NCBI GenBank assembly: GCA_001464055.1
Contig: LNET01000086.1
Coordinates: 1 to 57,785 of the forward strand
DNA length: 57,785 bases
DNA from: Burkholderiales bacterium Ga0077543
GTDB lineage: Bacteria; Pseudomonadota; Gammaproteobacteria; Burkholderiales; Burkholderiaceae_C
Direction: 5' to 3'
The translations under genes were made by a program, and so were the position numbers. Below the pieces are notes generated by a model. That model saw only the letters and a program-made list of their open reading frames with translations. It ran no database searches and was not told where the DNA came from. Below, piece by piece: positions 17,134-25,832 of the stretch (positions are counted from its first letter, which is position 1; every line of letters begins with the position of its first letter).

Positions 17134-17339
17134 TCGAGCTTTCTCCTCAGGTGTTGCACGACGCCGGCCCACACAGGCCTGGCTGCCCTGAAGTGTTGCA
17201 AAAGTTTCGATGAGTGATCATCATGATTTCACTATTGCGATGCTTCCCTGCTTCTGACAAGGAAATGTGCGGCCCATGCAGCCTGGCTCGAAGCGGGCAG
17301 CGGCTCGGCCCACGACGCCCAGGACGCCCAGGACGAGGC
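17134..17339 (-). promoter_or_regulatory. Upstream region of the Bug gene with repeated operator-like element
   Basis: GATTTCACTATTGCGATG at 17225-17242 matches GATTTCATTATTGCAAAG at 7081-7098 in 15 of 18 positions. On the minus strand it covers a candidate -10 (AATAGT) with TTGTCA 18 bases upstream. I infer that this gene is co-regulated with the BKACE/carboxylase island. Confidence 0.5.
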
Positions 17340-19076
17340 TCAGGTTGGCGGCGCCTCCAGCCGCTGGCGCAGGAGGGCCACTGCGTCCTGACCTGCGGTG
17401 AACAAGGCGTCGGGACCCAGCACCACGTCGACGCCGGTCTGGGCCAGCATGGCCATCACCTCGGGCTTGACGTCGTACAGGTAAAGGCCTCCGCCCAGCG
17501 CGCGTCGGCGACGGGCTTCGGTGGCCAGCATCTGGGCACCGGCAAAGTCGACGAAGTTCACGCCACCGGCCAGCAAGAGCACGTGCAGGCGACGCGGATC
17601 GGCCTCGTCCACCTGCTGCAGGTTCTCGGCAAGGTGATTGACCGCACCGAAGAAGATGGAGCCGTCCAGGCGCAGCACCGTCAGAGGCGCGCGGCCTGGC
17701 GCTTCGCCATCGGCCGACAGCGCCACCGGCCAGCCGGGTTCGGCGGGCTGCAGCAGCACGAGCGGCGGGCGCGAAGTGCGGTTCAGGTACAGCATCAGCG
17801 ACAGCAGCACGCCGATGTAGATGGCGAACTCCAGCTGCAGCGTCAGCGTGGCGGCCAGGGTGGCCAGCAACACCCCGGCTTCCTGGCGGCTGGTGCGAAC
17901 GATGGCGCGCATGTGATGCAGGTCGAACAGACCCCATGCGACGACGAACAGGATGCCGGCCATCGCCGGAATCGGCAGGTACACCGCCAGCGGTGCCAGG
18001 AACAGCATGATCAGCAGCAACAGCACCGCCGAGGCCACCGCTGCCAGCGGCGTGCGTGCACCGGCCTCGTAGTTCAGCCCGCTGCGGTTGAAGCTGCCGC
18101 TGGACGCGTAGCCCGAGAAGAAGGCACCGGCCAGGTTGGAAAGACCCTGGCCGATGAATTCCTGGTTGCCGTCGATACGCTGGTGAGTGCGTAGCGCAAT
18201 CGCGCGCGAGATCGAGACCGCCTCGGTCAGTGCCAGCAGCGCCACCGCCACGGCGATCGGCATCAGTTGCTCCAGCACGGCCGGCGAGAAGTCGGGCATC
18301 GACAGCGGTGGCAGCCCGATGTTCAGCGCGCCAATGCTGCGGATGCCGGTGACGGCGGCGCCACCGGCCAGGTGGTCGAACAGCGCCGCCACGGCGCTGC
18401 CCGCCAACAGGCCGACGATCATGTGCGGCACACGCGGCAGCCAGCGCCTGCAGGCCAGGCTGGCCAGTACCGTGACCACGGCCACCGCGGTCACCCAGGG
18501 GTTGATGCGTTCTGCCTGCTGCACCAGGGCCAGCAGCACGGCCTTGACCGACGCACCCCGTTCGATGTCGATACCGAAGAAGTTGCGCACCTGGCTGATG
18601 GCGATGAGGATCGCCGCCCCGCTGGTGAAACCCACCACCACGGTGTGCGAGACGAAATTCACCAGCGCCCCCAGCCGCAGCAGCCCCAGCGCGAGCTGGA
18701 TCAAGCCGACCAGCAGTGTGAGGGTGAGCACCAGGCTGACGAACTGCGGGCTGCCGGCGGGCGCGAGCGGGCCGATGGTGGCGAAGATGACGATCGAGAT
18801 CGCCGTCGTCGGGCCCGACACCAGATGCCACGACGAACCCCAGAGCGCTGCGACGATGGCCGGCAGCATGGCTGCGTACAGCCCGTATTCCGGCGGCATG
18901 CCGGCAATGGTGGCGAAGGCGACACCCTGGGGCACGAGCACCAAGGCCCCCGTGAGCCCGGCCAGGGCGTCTGCACGCAGGGTGGTTCGGGTGATGCGGG
19001 GCCAGCGGTGCCAGGCTGGCAGCAGGCGCCGCCAGACCGTGGGCGGAGGCGCCGCGGAGCCTGATGCGGGTCTCAT
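17340..19076 (-). CDS. SulP family sulfate/anion transporter with STAS domain
   Basis: About 578 residues from ATG 19076 (MRPASGSAAPP). SulP signature region ALVLVPQGVAFATIAGMPPEYGLY and LWGSSWHLVSGPTTA in the N-terminal transmembrane part, about 10-12 helices, then a C-terminal cytoplasmic STAS domain (LTVLRLDGSIFFGAVNHL to the end). It sits 159 bases after the SauT-like gene in the same direction. SulP proteins carry sulfate, bicarbonate or dicarboxylates. Next to a desulfonation pathway I infer sulfate or sulfite export or anion exchange, but sequence alone does not fix the direction. Confidence 0.9.
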   Translation of the reverse strand: MRPASGSAAPPPTVWRRLLPAWHRWPRITRTTLRADALAGLTGALVLVPQGVAFATIAGMPPEYGLYAAMLPAIVAALWGSSWHLVSGPTTAISIVIFATIGPLAPAGSPQFVSLVLTLTLLVGLIQLALGLLRLGALVNFVSHTVVVGFTSGAAILIAISQVRNFFGIDIERGASVKAVLLALVQQAERINPWVTAVAVVTVLASLACRRWLPRVPHMIVGLLAGSAVAALFDHLAGGAAVTGIRSIGALNIGLPPLSMPDFSPAVLEQLMPIAVAVALLALTEAVSISRAIALRTHQRIDGNQEFIGQGLSNLAGAFFSGYASSGSFNRSGLNYEAGARTPLAAVASAVLLLLIMLFLAPLAVYLPIPAMAGILFVVAWGLFDLHHMRAIVRTSRQEAGVLLATLAATLTLQLEFAIYIGVLLSLMLYLNRTSRPPLVLLQPAEPGWPVALSADGEAPGRAPLTVLRLDGSIFFGAVNHLAENLQQVDEADPRRLHVLLLAGGVNFVDFAGAQMLATEARRRRALGGGLYLYDVKPEVMAMLAQTGVDVVLGPDALFTAGQDAVALLRQRLEAPPT

Positions 19077-19235
19077 GGGGAGGATCCTCAGGTACTGGAA
19101 CAACTGCAACGCTGGTTTGCTGGCGGACGACCGCCAGCGCAAGACCAGCCACCCACGCGGGCGCTTGGCGGAGATTCTCACGGACACAGGCGCCAGTGCC
19201 CTGTCCATGGCGCCGCCTGCGTGCGCTCGGAACGC

Positions 19236-20729
19236 TCAGGTTTCTGCCAGCTTCAGGCGCTGCACCTTGCCCGACGGACCCCGAGGCAGGTCGTCCATGA
19301 AGCGCACCCGCTTCGGTGTCTTGTAGCGGCCCAGCGTCGCTTCACAGAACGCCCTGATCTCGGCTTCGCTGGCTTGCATGCCCTGGCGCAGCACCACGCA
19401 GGCCAGGATCTCCTGCCCGTAATGCGTGTCGGGAATGCCGACCGCCGCCGCGTCCAGGACGGCGGGATGCTTCAACAGCGCTTCGTCGATCTCGCGCGGC
19501 GCGATGTTCTCGCCACCCTTGATGATCAGTTCCTTGATCCGGCCGGTGACGAAGAAGAAGCCGTCGCTGTCGCGATGGCCCAGGTCACCGGTGCGCAGCC
19601 AGCCGTCGGGCGTGAACGCCGCGGCCGTGGCCTCGGGGTTCTTGTAATAGCCGCGCATGACGTTGGGGCCGCGGATGGCGAGTTCGCCGGTGCTGCCGTC
19701 GGGCAGCGGGCGCAGTTCGGCGTCGATGATGCGGGCCTCGCAGCCCGAGGCGCGGCCCACCGCGCCCAGCTTGCGCAGGGCCGGGTCCAGCGGGTTCGAG
19801 AAGCTCGGCGCCACGGTCTCGGTCAGGCCCATGGTCTCGATCAGGCCCAGGCCGAACTTGCGCTCGAACCCGCGCAGGTGCTCGGGCGGCAGCGCGGCGC
19901 TGGCGCTTCGGCAAAAACGCAGCTGCGCCAGGCTGGCGACAGGCACCGGGCCTTCGAGCAGGTACGACACGATCGTGGGCACCACGTTGATCCAGGTGCA
20001 GCCGGTGCCCAGGGCCTGGTCCCAGAAGCGCGCCGCGGAGAACTTCGGCGCCATGGCCACGCTGCCGCCGCTGGCCAGGGGCGCCAGCATGGTCACGGCA
20101 AAGGCGTTGATGTGATAAAGCGGCAGCACCCCGAGCACGCGGTCCTGTGGCGTGAGCGCGTGTTCGGCGGCAATGGCCCGGGCGTTGGCCACCAGGTTGG
20201 CCTGCGTCAGCATCACGCCCTTGGGCCGTCCGGTGGTGCCCGAGGTGTACATCAGCAAGGCCACGTCTGCAGGGGCGGGACTGTCGGCTGCGCCGAACGC
20301 CGCGGCTTCTTCGGCTTCGCCCTCCAGGCTCAGGGCGTCGGGATCGACCACCACCACCTTGCAGGCCAGGCCCTCGGCGAGCTGGCGCACACGCTCGGCC
20401 CATTCGGGCGCGGCCAGCACCAGCTTGCAGTCGGAGTGCTCGAACACGTAGCGCATCACCTCGGGCTGCGACAGCAGGTTCACCGGGTTCACGCAGCGGC
20501 CGCAGGCCATCGCGCCCAGCAGCAGGCGCAGGGTCATCAGCCCATTGGGCATGACCAGCGACACGGTGTCGCCCGGTGCCGCTCCCTGGCGGGCCAGCCA
20601 GCGTCCGATGTGCGTGCTGCCAGTCTGCAGGTCGCCGTAGCGCAGCACCGCGCCCGATTCGGTGGCCACCGCGTAGACAGCGTCAGGCTGCCGCTCGGCC
20701 TGCTGCCTGACGAGTTCGGCAATGCTCAT
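19236..20729 (-). CDS. sauT: AMP-forming acyl-CoA ligase, probable sulfoacetate-CoA ligase (SauT-like)
   Basis: 497 residues from ATG 20729 (MSIAELVRQ), overlapping the aldehyde dehydrogenase stop by ATGA. ANL superfamily motifs: ATP loop YTSGTTGRPKG, MGLTETV, GWLRTGDLGHRDSDGF, hinge GRIKELIIKGGENIAPREID and the C-terminal catalytic lysine in GKVQRLKL. The protein alone would only be called an acyl-CoA synthetase. Placement directly after a SauS-type acylating dehydrogenase, with an IclR gene first in the operon, matches sauRST for sulfoacetate activation in Cupriavidus necator. Substrate assignment rests on that context. Confidence 0.72.
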   Translation of the reverse strand: MSIAELVRQQAERQPDAVYAVATESGAVLRYGDLQTGSTHIGRWLARQGAAPGDTVSLVMPNGLMTLRLLLGAMACGRCVNPVNLLSQPEVMRYVFEHSDCKLVLAAPEWAERVRQLAEGLACKVVVVDPDALSLEGEAEEAAAFGAADSPAPADVALLMYTSGTTGRPKGVMLTQANLVANARAIAAEHALTPQDRVLGVLPLYHINAFAVTMLAPLASGGSVAMAPKFSAARFWDQALGTGCTWINVVPTIVSYLLEGPVPVASLAQLRFCRSASAALPPEHLRGFERKFGLGLIETMGLTETVAPSFSNPLDPALRKLGAVGRASGCEARIIDAELRPLPDGSTGELAIRGPNVMRGYYKNPEATAAAFTPDGWLRTGDLGHRDSDGFFFVTGRIKELIIKGGENIAPREIDEALLKHPAVLDAAAVGIPDTHYGQEILACVVLRQGMQASEAEIRAFCEATLGRYKTPKRVRFMDDLPRGPSGKVQRLKLAET

Positions 20730-22147
20730 GCGCGCCCGTACTTGCTGAAGAAGGTGCCGAAGATCTCGTCTTCGGTGGGCACGCGTTCGGGAATCGGCCG
20801 CGCGATGCGTGTCACGTTCATGTAGTGGCGGTAGTTCATGTTGTCCGAGAAGTTGTTGTTGCCCCAGGTGCCGCAACCCATCGACAGCGAAAACGGCAAA
20901 CCGTTGTCGAAGCTGCCTCCGGTGGCGACGGCATGCGCCTGGTTCACGATCACGCGCGACACCGGCAGCCACAAACCCAGCGCCAGCGCCCGATCGGCCA
21001 CTTCGCTGTGCAGGCTGACGGAGTGGCCGGCGCCCTGGTGGGCGTAGATCCGGCGCACGGTGTCGGCCGCGGCGGCAAAGTCAGGCACGGTGTAGAGCGT
21101 CAGCACCGGGCTGAGCTTTTCGCCCGAGAAGGGGAACCCGGGCCCGCACTCGGTCTCGTCCACGACGAGCGCGCGCGCTTGCTCGAGCCCCGGGAAGCCT
21201 GCCCGCTCGGCGATCAAGGCCGCCGACTGGCCAATGACCGCAGGCGACAGATGTCCGTCGGGCCACATCAGTTGCTGCAGCCTGGCCTTGTGCTCGGCGC
21301 TCAGCAGCGGCGCACCCTGCCGGGCCAGTGCCGCCAGCACGGCGGGGCGCGCCGCGGCCACCACCACCAAGCTGTTCTCGGAAGAACAGCTGGTGGCGTT
21401 GTCGAAGGTCTTGCTCTGCAGCACCAGGGCCACCGCGCGTTCTGGATCCGCGGTCTCGTCGATGATGCTGGCGACGTTGCCGGCACCCACGCCGAAGGCC
21501 GGCGTGCCACTGGCGTAGGCCGCGCGCACGTTGGCCTGCGAGCCGGTGGCCACCACCAGGTCGCACTGGCGCATCAGCTCCAGGGTGACGGCCTTGCCCA
21601 CGGGCGAAGGCAGCACCTGCACCAGGTCGCGCGGCGCGCCGATGCGGTCGAACTGTTCGTGGATGTGCGCAATCAGTGCGGCAGCCGTGCGCCAGCCCTT
21701 GGGCGAAGGCGCGACGATGACGGCATTGCGGCACTTCAGCGCGTTGATGATCTTGTTGGCCGGCGTGGCCGCCGGGTTGGTCGACGGGGTCACGGCGCAG
21801 ACCACCCCCACCGGCCGGGCAATCTCCACCAGGCCACGGTCCGCTTGCTCGGCGATGACCCCGACCGACAGTGCACCTTTCAGGTCGCGCAGCAGGCCCA
21901 GCGTCTTGCGGTGGTTCTTGCGGATCTTGTCGGGCACGTTGCCGATGCCGCTGTCGGCCACGGCCAGTTCGGCCAGGGCGCGGTTGCGCCCTGGCTCCAG
22001 GATGGCCCAGCCCGCAGCCGCGACGAGCTCGTCGACGCGCCGCTGGTCGTAGTGCTCTGCAACGGCCTGGGCCGATCTTGCTCGGCCCACGAGTTCGGCA
22101 ACCTGGGCCGCCACCTGTTCGCGCGCAGCGCTGTCGCGGTCGTTCAT
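20726..22147 (-). CDS. sauS: CoA-acylating aldehyde dehydrogenase, probable sulfoacetaldehyde dehydrogenase (SauS-like)
   Basis: 473 residues from ATG 22147. Acylating ALDH type: IARPVGVVCAVTPSTNPAATP, KCRNAVIVAPSPKG, GAGNVASIIDETAD, and catalytic Cys254 in NATSCSSENSL; the C-terminal part has GGSFDNGLPFSLSMGCGTWG. This pattern, lacking the general-base Glu of hydrolytic ALDHs, fits SauS (sulfoacetyl-CoA to sulfoacetaldehyde with NADPH) and related EutE/acetaldehyde enzymes. It starts two bases after the Bug stop and overlaps the ligase gene, so the set is tightly coupled. Next-best reading: a general acylating acetaldehyde dehydrogenase. Confidence 0.75.
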   Translation of the reverse strand: MNDRDSAAREQVAAQVAELVGRARSAQAVAEHYDQRRVDELVAAAGWAILEPGRNRALAELAVADSGIGNVPDKIRKNHRKTLGLLRDLKGALSVGVIAEQADRGLVEIARPVGVVCAVTPSTNPAATPANKIINALKCRNAVIVAPSPKGWRTAAALIAHIHEQFDRIGAPRDLVQVLPSPVGKAVTLELMRQCDLVVATGSQANVRAAYASGTPAFGVGAGNVASIIDETADPERAVALVLQSKTFDNATSCSSENSLVVVAAARPAVLAALARQGAPLLSAEHKARLQQLMWPDGHLSPAVIGQSAALIAERAGFPGLEQARALVVDETECGPGFPFSGEKLSPVLTLYTVPDFAAAADTVRRIYAHQGAGHSVSLHSEVADRALALGLWLPVSRVIVNQAHAVATGGSFDNGLPFSLSMGCGTWGNNNFSDNMNYRHYMNVTRIARPIPERVPTEDEIFGTFFSKYGRA

Positions 22148-22149
22148 GG

Positions 22150-23133
22150 TCACTCTGCCTTGATGTTGGCTTCTTTGGTGAGCTTCGCCCACTTCGCCAG
22201 CTCGGTCTTCACGGTGCGGGTCAGCACCTCGGGGGAGCCGCCCACCGCCTCGCTGCCCTGGGCGAGCAGCTTCTCCTTGACCTCGGGGTCGGCGATGGCG
22301 GCATTCATGGCCTGGTTCAGGCGGTCGATCACGGGCTTGGGTGTCTTTGCCGGCACGAACATCCCGTACCAGGAATCGACCTCGAAGTCGGCGACACCGG
22401 CTTCCTGCATGGTCGGCACGTCGGGGAAGGCCGCGCTGCGCTTGACGGTGGACACCGCCAGTGCCTTGAGCTTGCCCGTCTTGACGAACTGGGCTGCGGC
22501 CGGGATCGATACCCAGAGCATCGGTACCTGGCCACCGATGACGTCGGTGACGGCCGGGCCGCCACCGCGGTAAGGCACGTGCGTGATGTTGATGCCTGCA
22601 CGCAGGTTCAGCAGTTCACCCGCCAGATGGCTGGGCGAGCCATTGCCCACCGAGGCGAACTGCAGCGGCTTCTTCTTCGCCAGCGCGATCAGCTCCTTGA
22701 CGTTGTTCGCCTCGAACGACGGGTGTGTGACCAGGATCTGCGGAAGCGAGGCCACGATGCCGACGGACTCGAAGTCGCGTTCGGTGTCGAAGGGCAGCTT
22801 GGGGAAGATGGCCGGGTTGATGGTGTGCGAGCTCAGCGTGAACAGCACCGTGTAGCCGTCGGCGGGGGCCTTGGCCACGACGTCCGTGCCCAGCGAGCCA
22901 CCGCCGCCACCGCGGTTCTCGATGACGATGGTCTGGCCCAGCTGCGCCTGCAGCTTGCCCTGGACGATGCGGGCAATGACATCGGTGCCGCCACCGGGCG
23001 GAAAGGGCACGACGAAACGCACGGGTTTGTCGGGGTAGGCGGCCTGCGCCATGGCCTGAAGCGGCAGCAGGGCCGCAGCAACGGTGGTGGCGGCGGCCGT
23101 CAGGCAAAGCAGACGTCGGACAGGACTCTTCAT
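22150..23133 (-). CDS. Bug family substrate-binding protein in the sulfoacetate operon
   Basis: 327 residues. Sec signal peptide: MKSPVRRLLCLTAAATTVAA through LQAMAQA, cleavage near residue 30. Bug motifs: PVRFVVPFPPGGGTDVIARI, VIENRGGGGGSLGTDVVAK, ASVGNGSPSHLAGELL, HVPYRGGGPAVTDVIGGQV. The ATG overlaps the IclR stop (ATGA), and the aldehyde dehydrogenase follows two bases after the stop. In C. necator the sau operon uses an MFS importer (SauU); here the position is taken by a binding protein, so sulfoacetate or another sulfonate is its likely ligand. No TctA/TctB partner is visible. Confidence 0.9.
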   Translation of the reverse strand: MKSPVRRLLCLTAAATTVAAALLPLQAMAQAAYPDKPVRFVVPFPPGGGTDVIARIVQGKLQAQLGQTIVIENRGGGGGSLGTDVVAKAPADGYTVLFTLSSHTINPAIFPKLPFDTERDFESVGIVASLPQILVTHPSFEANNVKELIALAKKKPLQFASVGNGSPSHLAGELLNLRAGINITHVPYRGGGPAVTDVIGGQVPMLWVSIPAAAQFVKTGKLKALAVSTVKRSAAFPDVPTMQEAGVADFEVDSWYGMFVPAKTPKPVIDRLNQAMNAAIADPEVKEKLLAQGSEAVGGSPEVLTRTVKTELAKWAKLTKEANIKAE

Positions 23134-23933
23134 GTTTGTCTCCTTAGGTTGAAATTCAGCGCCGGGGGGGCCGGCGCTGGGGCAAAGCCAAGCGTGCGGG
23201 AAGCGCCAGCAGCCGCGGCCCTGAGGCCCTCGGCAAGACTGCGCACCTGCGCACGCGCAAAACGGATCGAGGGCACGCTGATGCCGATGGCCGCCACAGG
23301 CTCACCGCGCGCGTTGAACACCGGCGCACCCAGGCCGCAGACCCCCAGCCGCCACTCTTCGCGGTTCTCGCCATGGCCGCGCTCGCGGGTGCGGCGCAGC
23401 TCGGCCTGCAGGGCGGCGAAGTCCGTCAGGCTGTTCGGGGTGTGGGGCTTCAACTCACCCAGGCGGGCCCGCAGGCGCGGCAGGTCAGCGTCTTCGCCCC
23501 AGGCGGCCAGCAGGGCCTTGCCCGATGCCACGCAGGCGGCCGGCGCCCGGCCGCCAACGCGCGAGTAGGCGGCCACGGGCAAGGGGCTGTCGAACTTGTC
23601 CAGGTAAACGATTTCGGCGCCGTCCAGCACAGCCAGGTGGATGGTCTCGCCCGTGCTGGCTGCCAGGCTGGCCAGGTGCGGGCGCAGCAAGGTGCGCAGG
23701 TCGGCAGCGGCTTCGACCAGCGAGCCCAGCTCGAACAGGCGAAGGCTGGGCCGGTAGGCACTGGTGGCGCTGTCCTGCACGGCCCACCCGCAGGCCACCA
23801 GGGTCTGCAACGTGCGGTGGGCGTTGCTGCGCGCCATGTCGAAGGCCTCGGCCACGTCGACGACGCGGCAGTCGCGCTGCTGGCGGACCAGCCAGTCCAG
23901 CACCGAGAGCCCCTTGGCCAATGTCGAGTCCAT
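23130..23933 (-). CDS. IclR family regulator, probable SauR-like regulator of the sulfoacetate operon
   Basis: 267 residues from ATG 23933 (MDSTLAKGLSVLDWL); a TTG at 23954 would add seven residues. Winged helix-turn-helix with VVDVAEAFDMARSNAHRTLQTL, then the effector domain: IVYLDKFDSPLPVAA, CVASGKALLAAWG, GVCGLGAPVFNARGEPVAAIGISVP. First gene of the operon iclR-bug-sauS-sauT, with ATGA coupling to bug. Two TTCC/GGAA-type palindromes sit between the promoter and this gene, so autoregulation is likely. Confidence 0.85.
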   Translation of the reverse strand: MDSTLAKGLSVLDWLVRQQRDCRVVDVAEAFDMARSNAHRTLQTLVACGWAVQDSATSAYRPSLRLFELGSLVEAAADLRTLLRPHLASLAASTGETIHLAVLDGAEIVYLDKFDSPLPVAAYSRVGGRAPAACVASGKALLAAWGEDADLPRLRARLGELKPHTPNSLTDFAALQAELRRTRERGHGENREEWRLGVCGLGAPVFNARGEPVAAIGISVPSIRFARAQVRSLAEGLRAAAAGASRTLGFAPAPAPPALNFNLRRQT

Positions 23934-23967
23934 GTGTTCCCGCGATGTCCCCAAGCCCGATCAGGTA

Positions 23968-24033
23968 TTCCAATATTTGGAACGCGATTCGTTCTGTTGG
24001 AACAACTCTATCCGTCGGGACGCTTGCGGTCAA
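23968..24033 (-). promoter_or_regulatory. Promoter and IclR-type operators of the sau-like operon
   Basis: Minus strand: -35 TTGACC (24033-24028), 17-base spacer, -10 TAGAGT (24010-24005). Downstream of the -10 lie two inverted repeats: GTTCTGTTGGAAC at 23991-24003 and TTCCAATATTTGGAA at 23968-23982, the latter with perfect 6-base arms. Operators downstream of a promoter suit repression. Confidence 0.6.
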
Positions 24034-24085
24034 ACTGCCACGCCCAAGGAAAACCCTGGGCACGAGGGCCACGCGCGAACGCGCT

Positions 24086-25813
24086 TCAACGGCGACGACG
24101 GCCAGCCAGCAGCTGCAACAGGTCGTTGAAGACCGCATTGCCGGGTGGCGCCTGCAGGTCCAGCACATGGCAACGGGTGTAGTACGGGCTCAGGTCCAGC
24201 CCGACGCCGACGCCGAAGATGGCCAGGCCACCCAGGGCTTCCTGGCGGGCCACGACCTGGCGCAGGTGGTGGTCGAGGTAGAACTCGTCGTTGGCCAGCT
24301 GGGTGGCACCTTCCATCGGGCAGCCGTCGGACACCACCAGCAGCAGGCGGTGCCGTACCGCCTGTTCGCGCAGGCGGCCGCAAGCCCATTCCACGGCTTC
24401 GCCGTCGATGCCCTCGCGGAACAGCGTGGGTTCGAGCATTGCCGCGACGCCCCGGCGGGCATGGCGCCAGCCTTGGGCGGCGTCCTTGAAGACGAGATGC
24501 AGGGCTTCGGCCACGCGCCCGGGGTGCGGCTGGCGCCCTTCACGCTGCCACTGGCGCACGGCGCGGCCGCCATGCCAGGCACCGGTGCTGAAGCCCAGCA
24601 GTTCGGTGTGCACGCCCACCATCTCGGCCGCGCGCAGCAGCAGTTCGGCCAGCATGGCCACGCTCTCGGCATGCACCTTCATCGAACCCGAACAGTCCAC
24701 CAGCACCGTCAGCGCCGCGTCGCAGACCGGGGCGACGCGCTCGCTGCGGAACAACCTGCGCTCGGTGGGCACCGCCACCAGCTGGGCCAGGCGGCGGCCG
24801 TCGATGCGGCCCTGCTCCTGCGCGCCGTCCCAGCCGTCTTCGGCCGGTTCGGCCAGCAGCGCCTGCAGCGCACGCGCCAGCCGAGGCAGGTTCACGCCCT
24901 GGGCCGCAATGCGCGCGTCCAGGCGTTCGCGGTGGCCCGCCAGCACCGGTGCGCGCAGCAGGCTGGCGGCGCGCACCTCACGGTCGAAGGCGCGGGTGTA
25001 GACGCGGTAGCCCTGCGCGGATTCGGCCAGCACCCGGCTGTCACCGGTCTCGACGCTGGCCACGCCATCGGAGACATCGGCATCGGGGTCGAGCAGCAGT
25101 GCAAAGGCCGGCGTGGGCCGCGCGTCGCGCTCGGCCGGGCGGCCCGGGCCTTCGCCGTCCTCGGCGCTGTGGCGCAGCATTTCCCCGGCCAGGCGCGCCA
25201 GCGCCAGCGCGTGCGGTGCAAAGGCGGCCTGGGCATGGCGCTCGCGCCGCAAGGCCGCCAAAGTCGTGCCGATCTCGGGCGCCAGCGCGTAGCGCGTCGA
25301 CTCGATCAGGTCCTCGGTGGCATGGACCACCGGCTGCGCCGTGATGCGCGCCCGCGTCACCTGGGCCAGCGTGTACAGCAACAGGCCGCGGGCGGTTTCG
25401 GTCAGCCCCGACTGGTGGAATTCGGCGCTCCAGGCCTCGAAGCGATGGCGCAGGTTGTGGACCACGCCAGCGTGGGCATCGTCGGCCAGCGATTCGCAGC
25501 GAAACTGTTCCAGCAGGTCGAACAGCAGCCTTTCGGAGGCGTCTTCGGGCAGCAGGCCGGCGTGCAGTGCGGCGTCGCTGTGGCGCAGGCGCAGCGCCAG
25601 TCCGTCGGCGGCACCACGGAAGGAAGCGAAGTCGTCGCGTTCCAGCGCAGGGTGCAGGTGCGGCGCGAAGTGCGGCAGCCGCGTGGCACCGCGGTGCAGC
25701 CTGCGCCCGCGGAAGTGCAGGTCGCGTTCGCCGGCCAGCGCGCGGATCGCGGCGACGCTGAGTTCCTCCACCTGCTGCTGCAGGCGCGCCCGGGCGACGG
25801 CCGCGTCGGTCAT
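24086..25813 (-). CDS. cobT: Cobaltochelatase CobT-like protein with VWA domain
   Basis: 575 residues. The C-terminal half is a von Willebrand A domain with the metal site VLVDCSGSM, followed by CobT-type blocks LLGFSTGAWHGG, HPGRVAEALHLVFK, WRHARRGVAAML, EGIDGEAVEWACGRL and LLLVVSDGCPM. The N-terminal half is helical. In aerobic cobalamin synthesis CobT works with CobS and CobN to insert cobalt. No cobN or other cobalamin gene is in the window, and the gene is coupled to cobS and an IclR gene opposite xsc. A role in maturing another metal enzyme of this cluster is possible. Confidence 0.82.
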   Translation of the reverse strand: MTDAAVARARLQQQVEELSVAAIRALAGERDLHFRGRRLHRGATRLPHFAPHLHPALERDDFASFRGAADGLALRLRHSDAALHAGLLPEDASERLLFDLLEQFRCESLADDAHAGVVHNLRHRFEAWSAEFHQSGLTETARGLLLYTLAQVTRARITAQPVVHATEDLIESTRYALAPEIGTTLAALRRERHAQAAFAPHALALARLAGEMLRHSAEDGEGPGRPAERDARPTPAFALLLDPDADVSDGVASVETGDSRVLAESAQGYRVYTRAFDREVRAASLLRAPVLAGHRERLDARIAAQGVNLPRLARALQALLAEPAEDGWDGAQEQGRIDGRRLAQLVAVPTERRLFRSERVAPVCDAALTVLVDCSGSMKVHAESVAMLAELLLRAAEMVGVHTELLGFSTGAWHGGRAVRQWQREGRQPHPGRVAEALHLVFKDAAQGWRHARRGVAAMLEPTLFREGIDGEAVEWACGRLREQAVRHRLLLVVSDGCPMEGATQLANDEFYLDHHLRQVVARQEALGGLAIFGVGVGLDLSPYYTRCHVLDLQAPPGNAVFNDLLQLLAGRRRR

Positions 25814-25832
25814 CGGCGCACTGCGGAAGGCA

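Noticed and set aside
15301..17217. A long plus-strand frame across the GST and Bug genes
   Set aside because: Runs antisense through the Bug gene and out of frame through the GST gene; biased composition, no domain.
19221..22573. Long plus-strand frames opposite the sau-like genes
   Set aside because: Antisense shadows of the ligase, dehydrogenase and Bug genes, rich in Gly/His/Gln.
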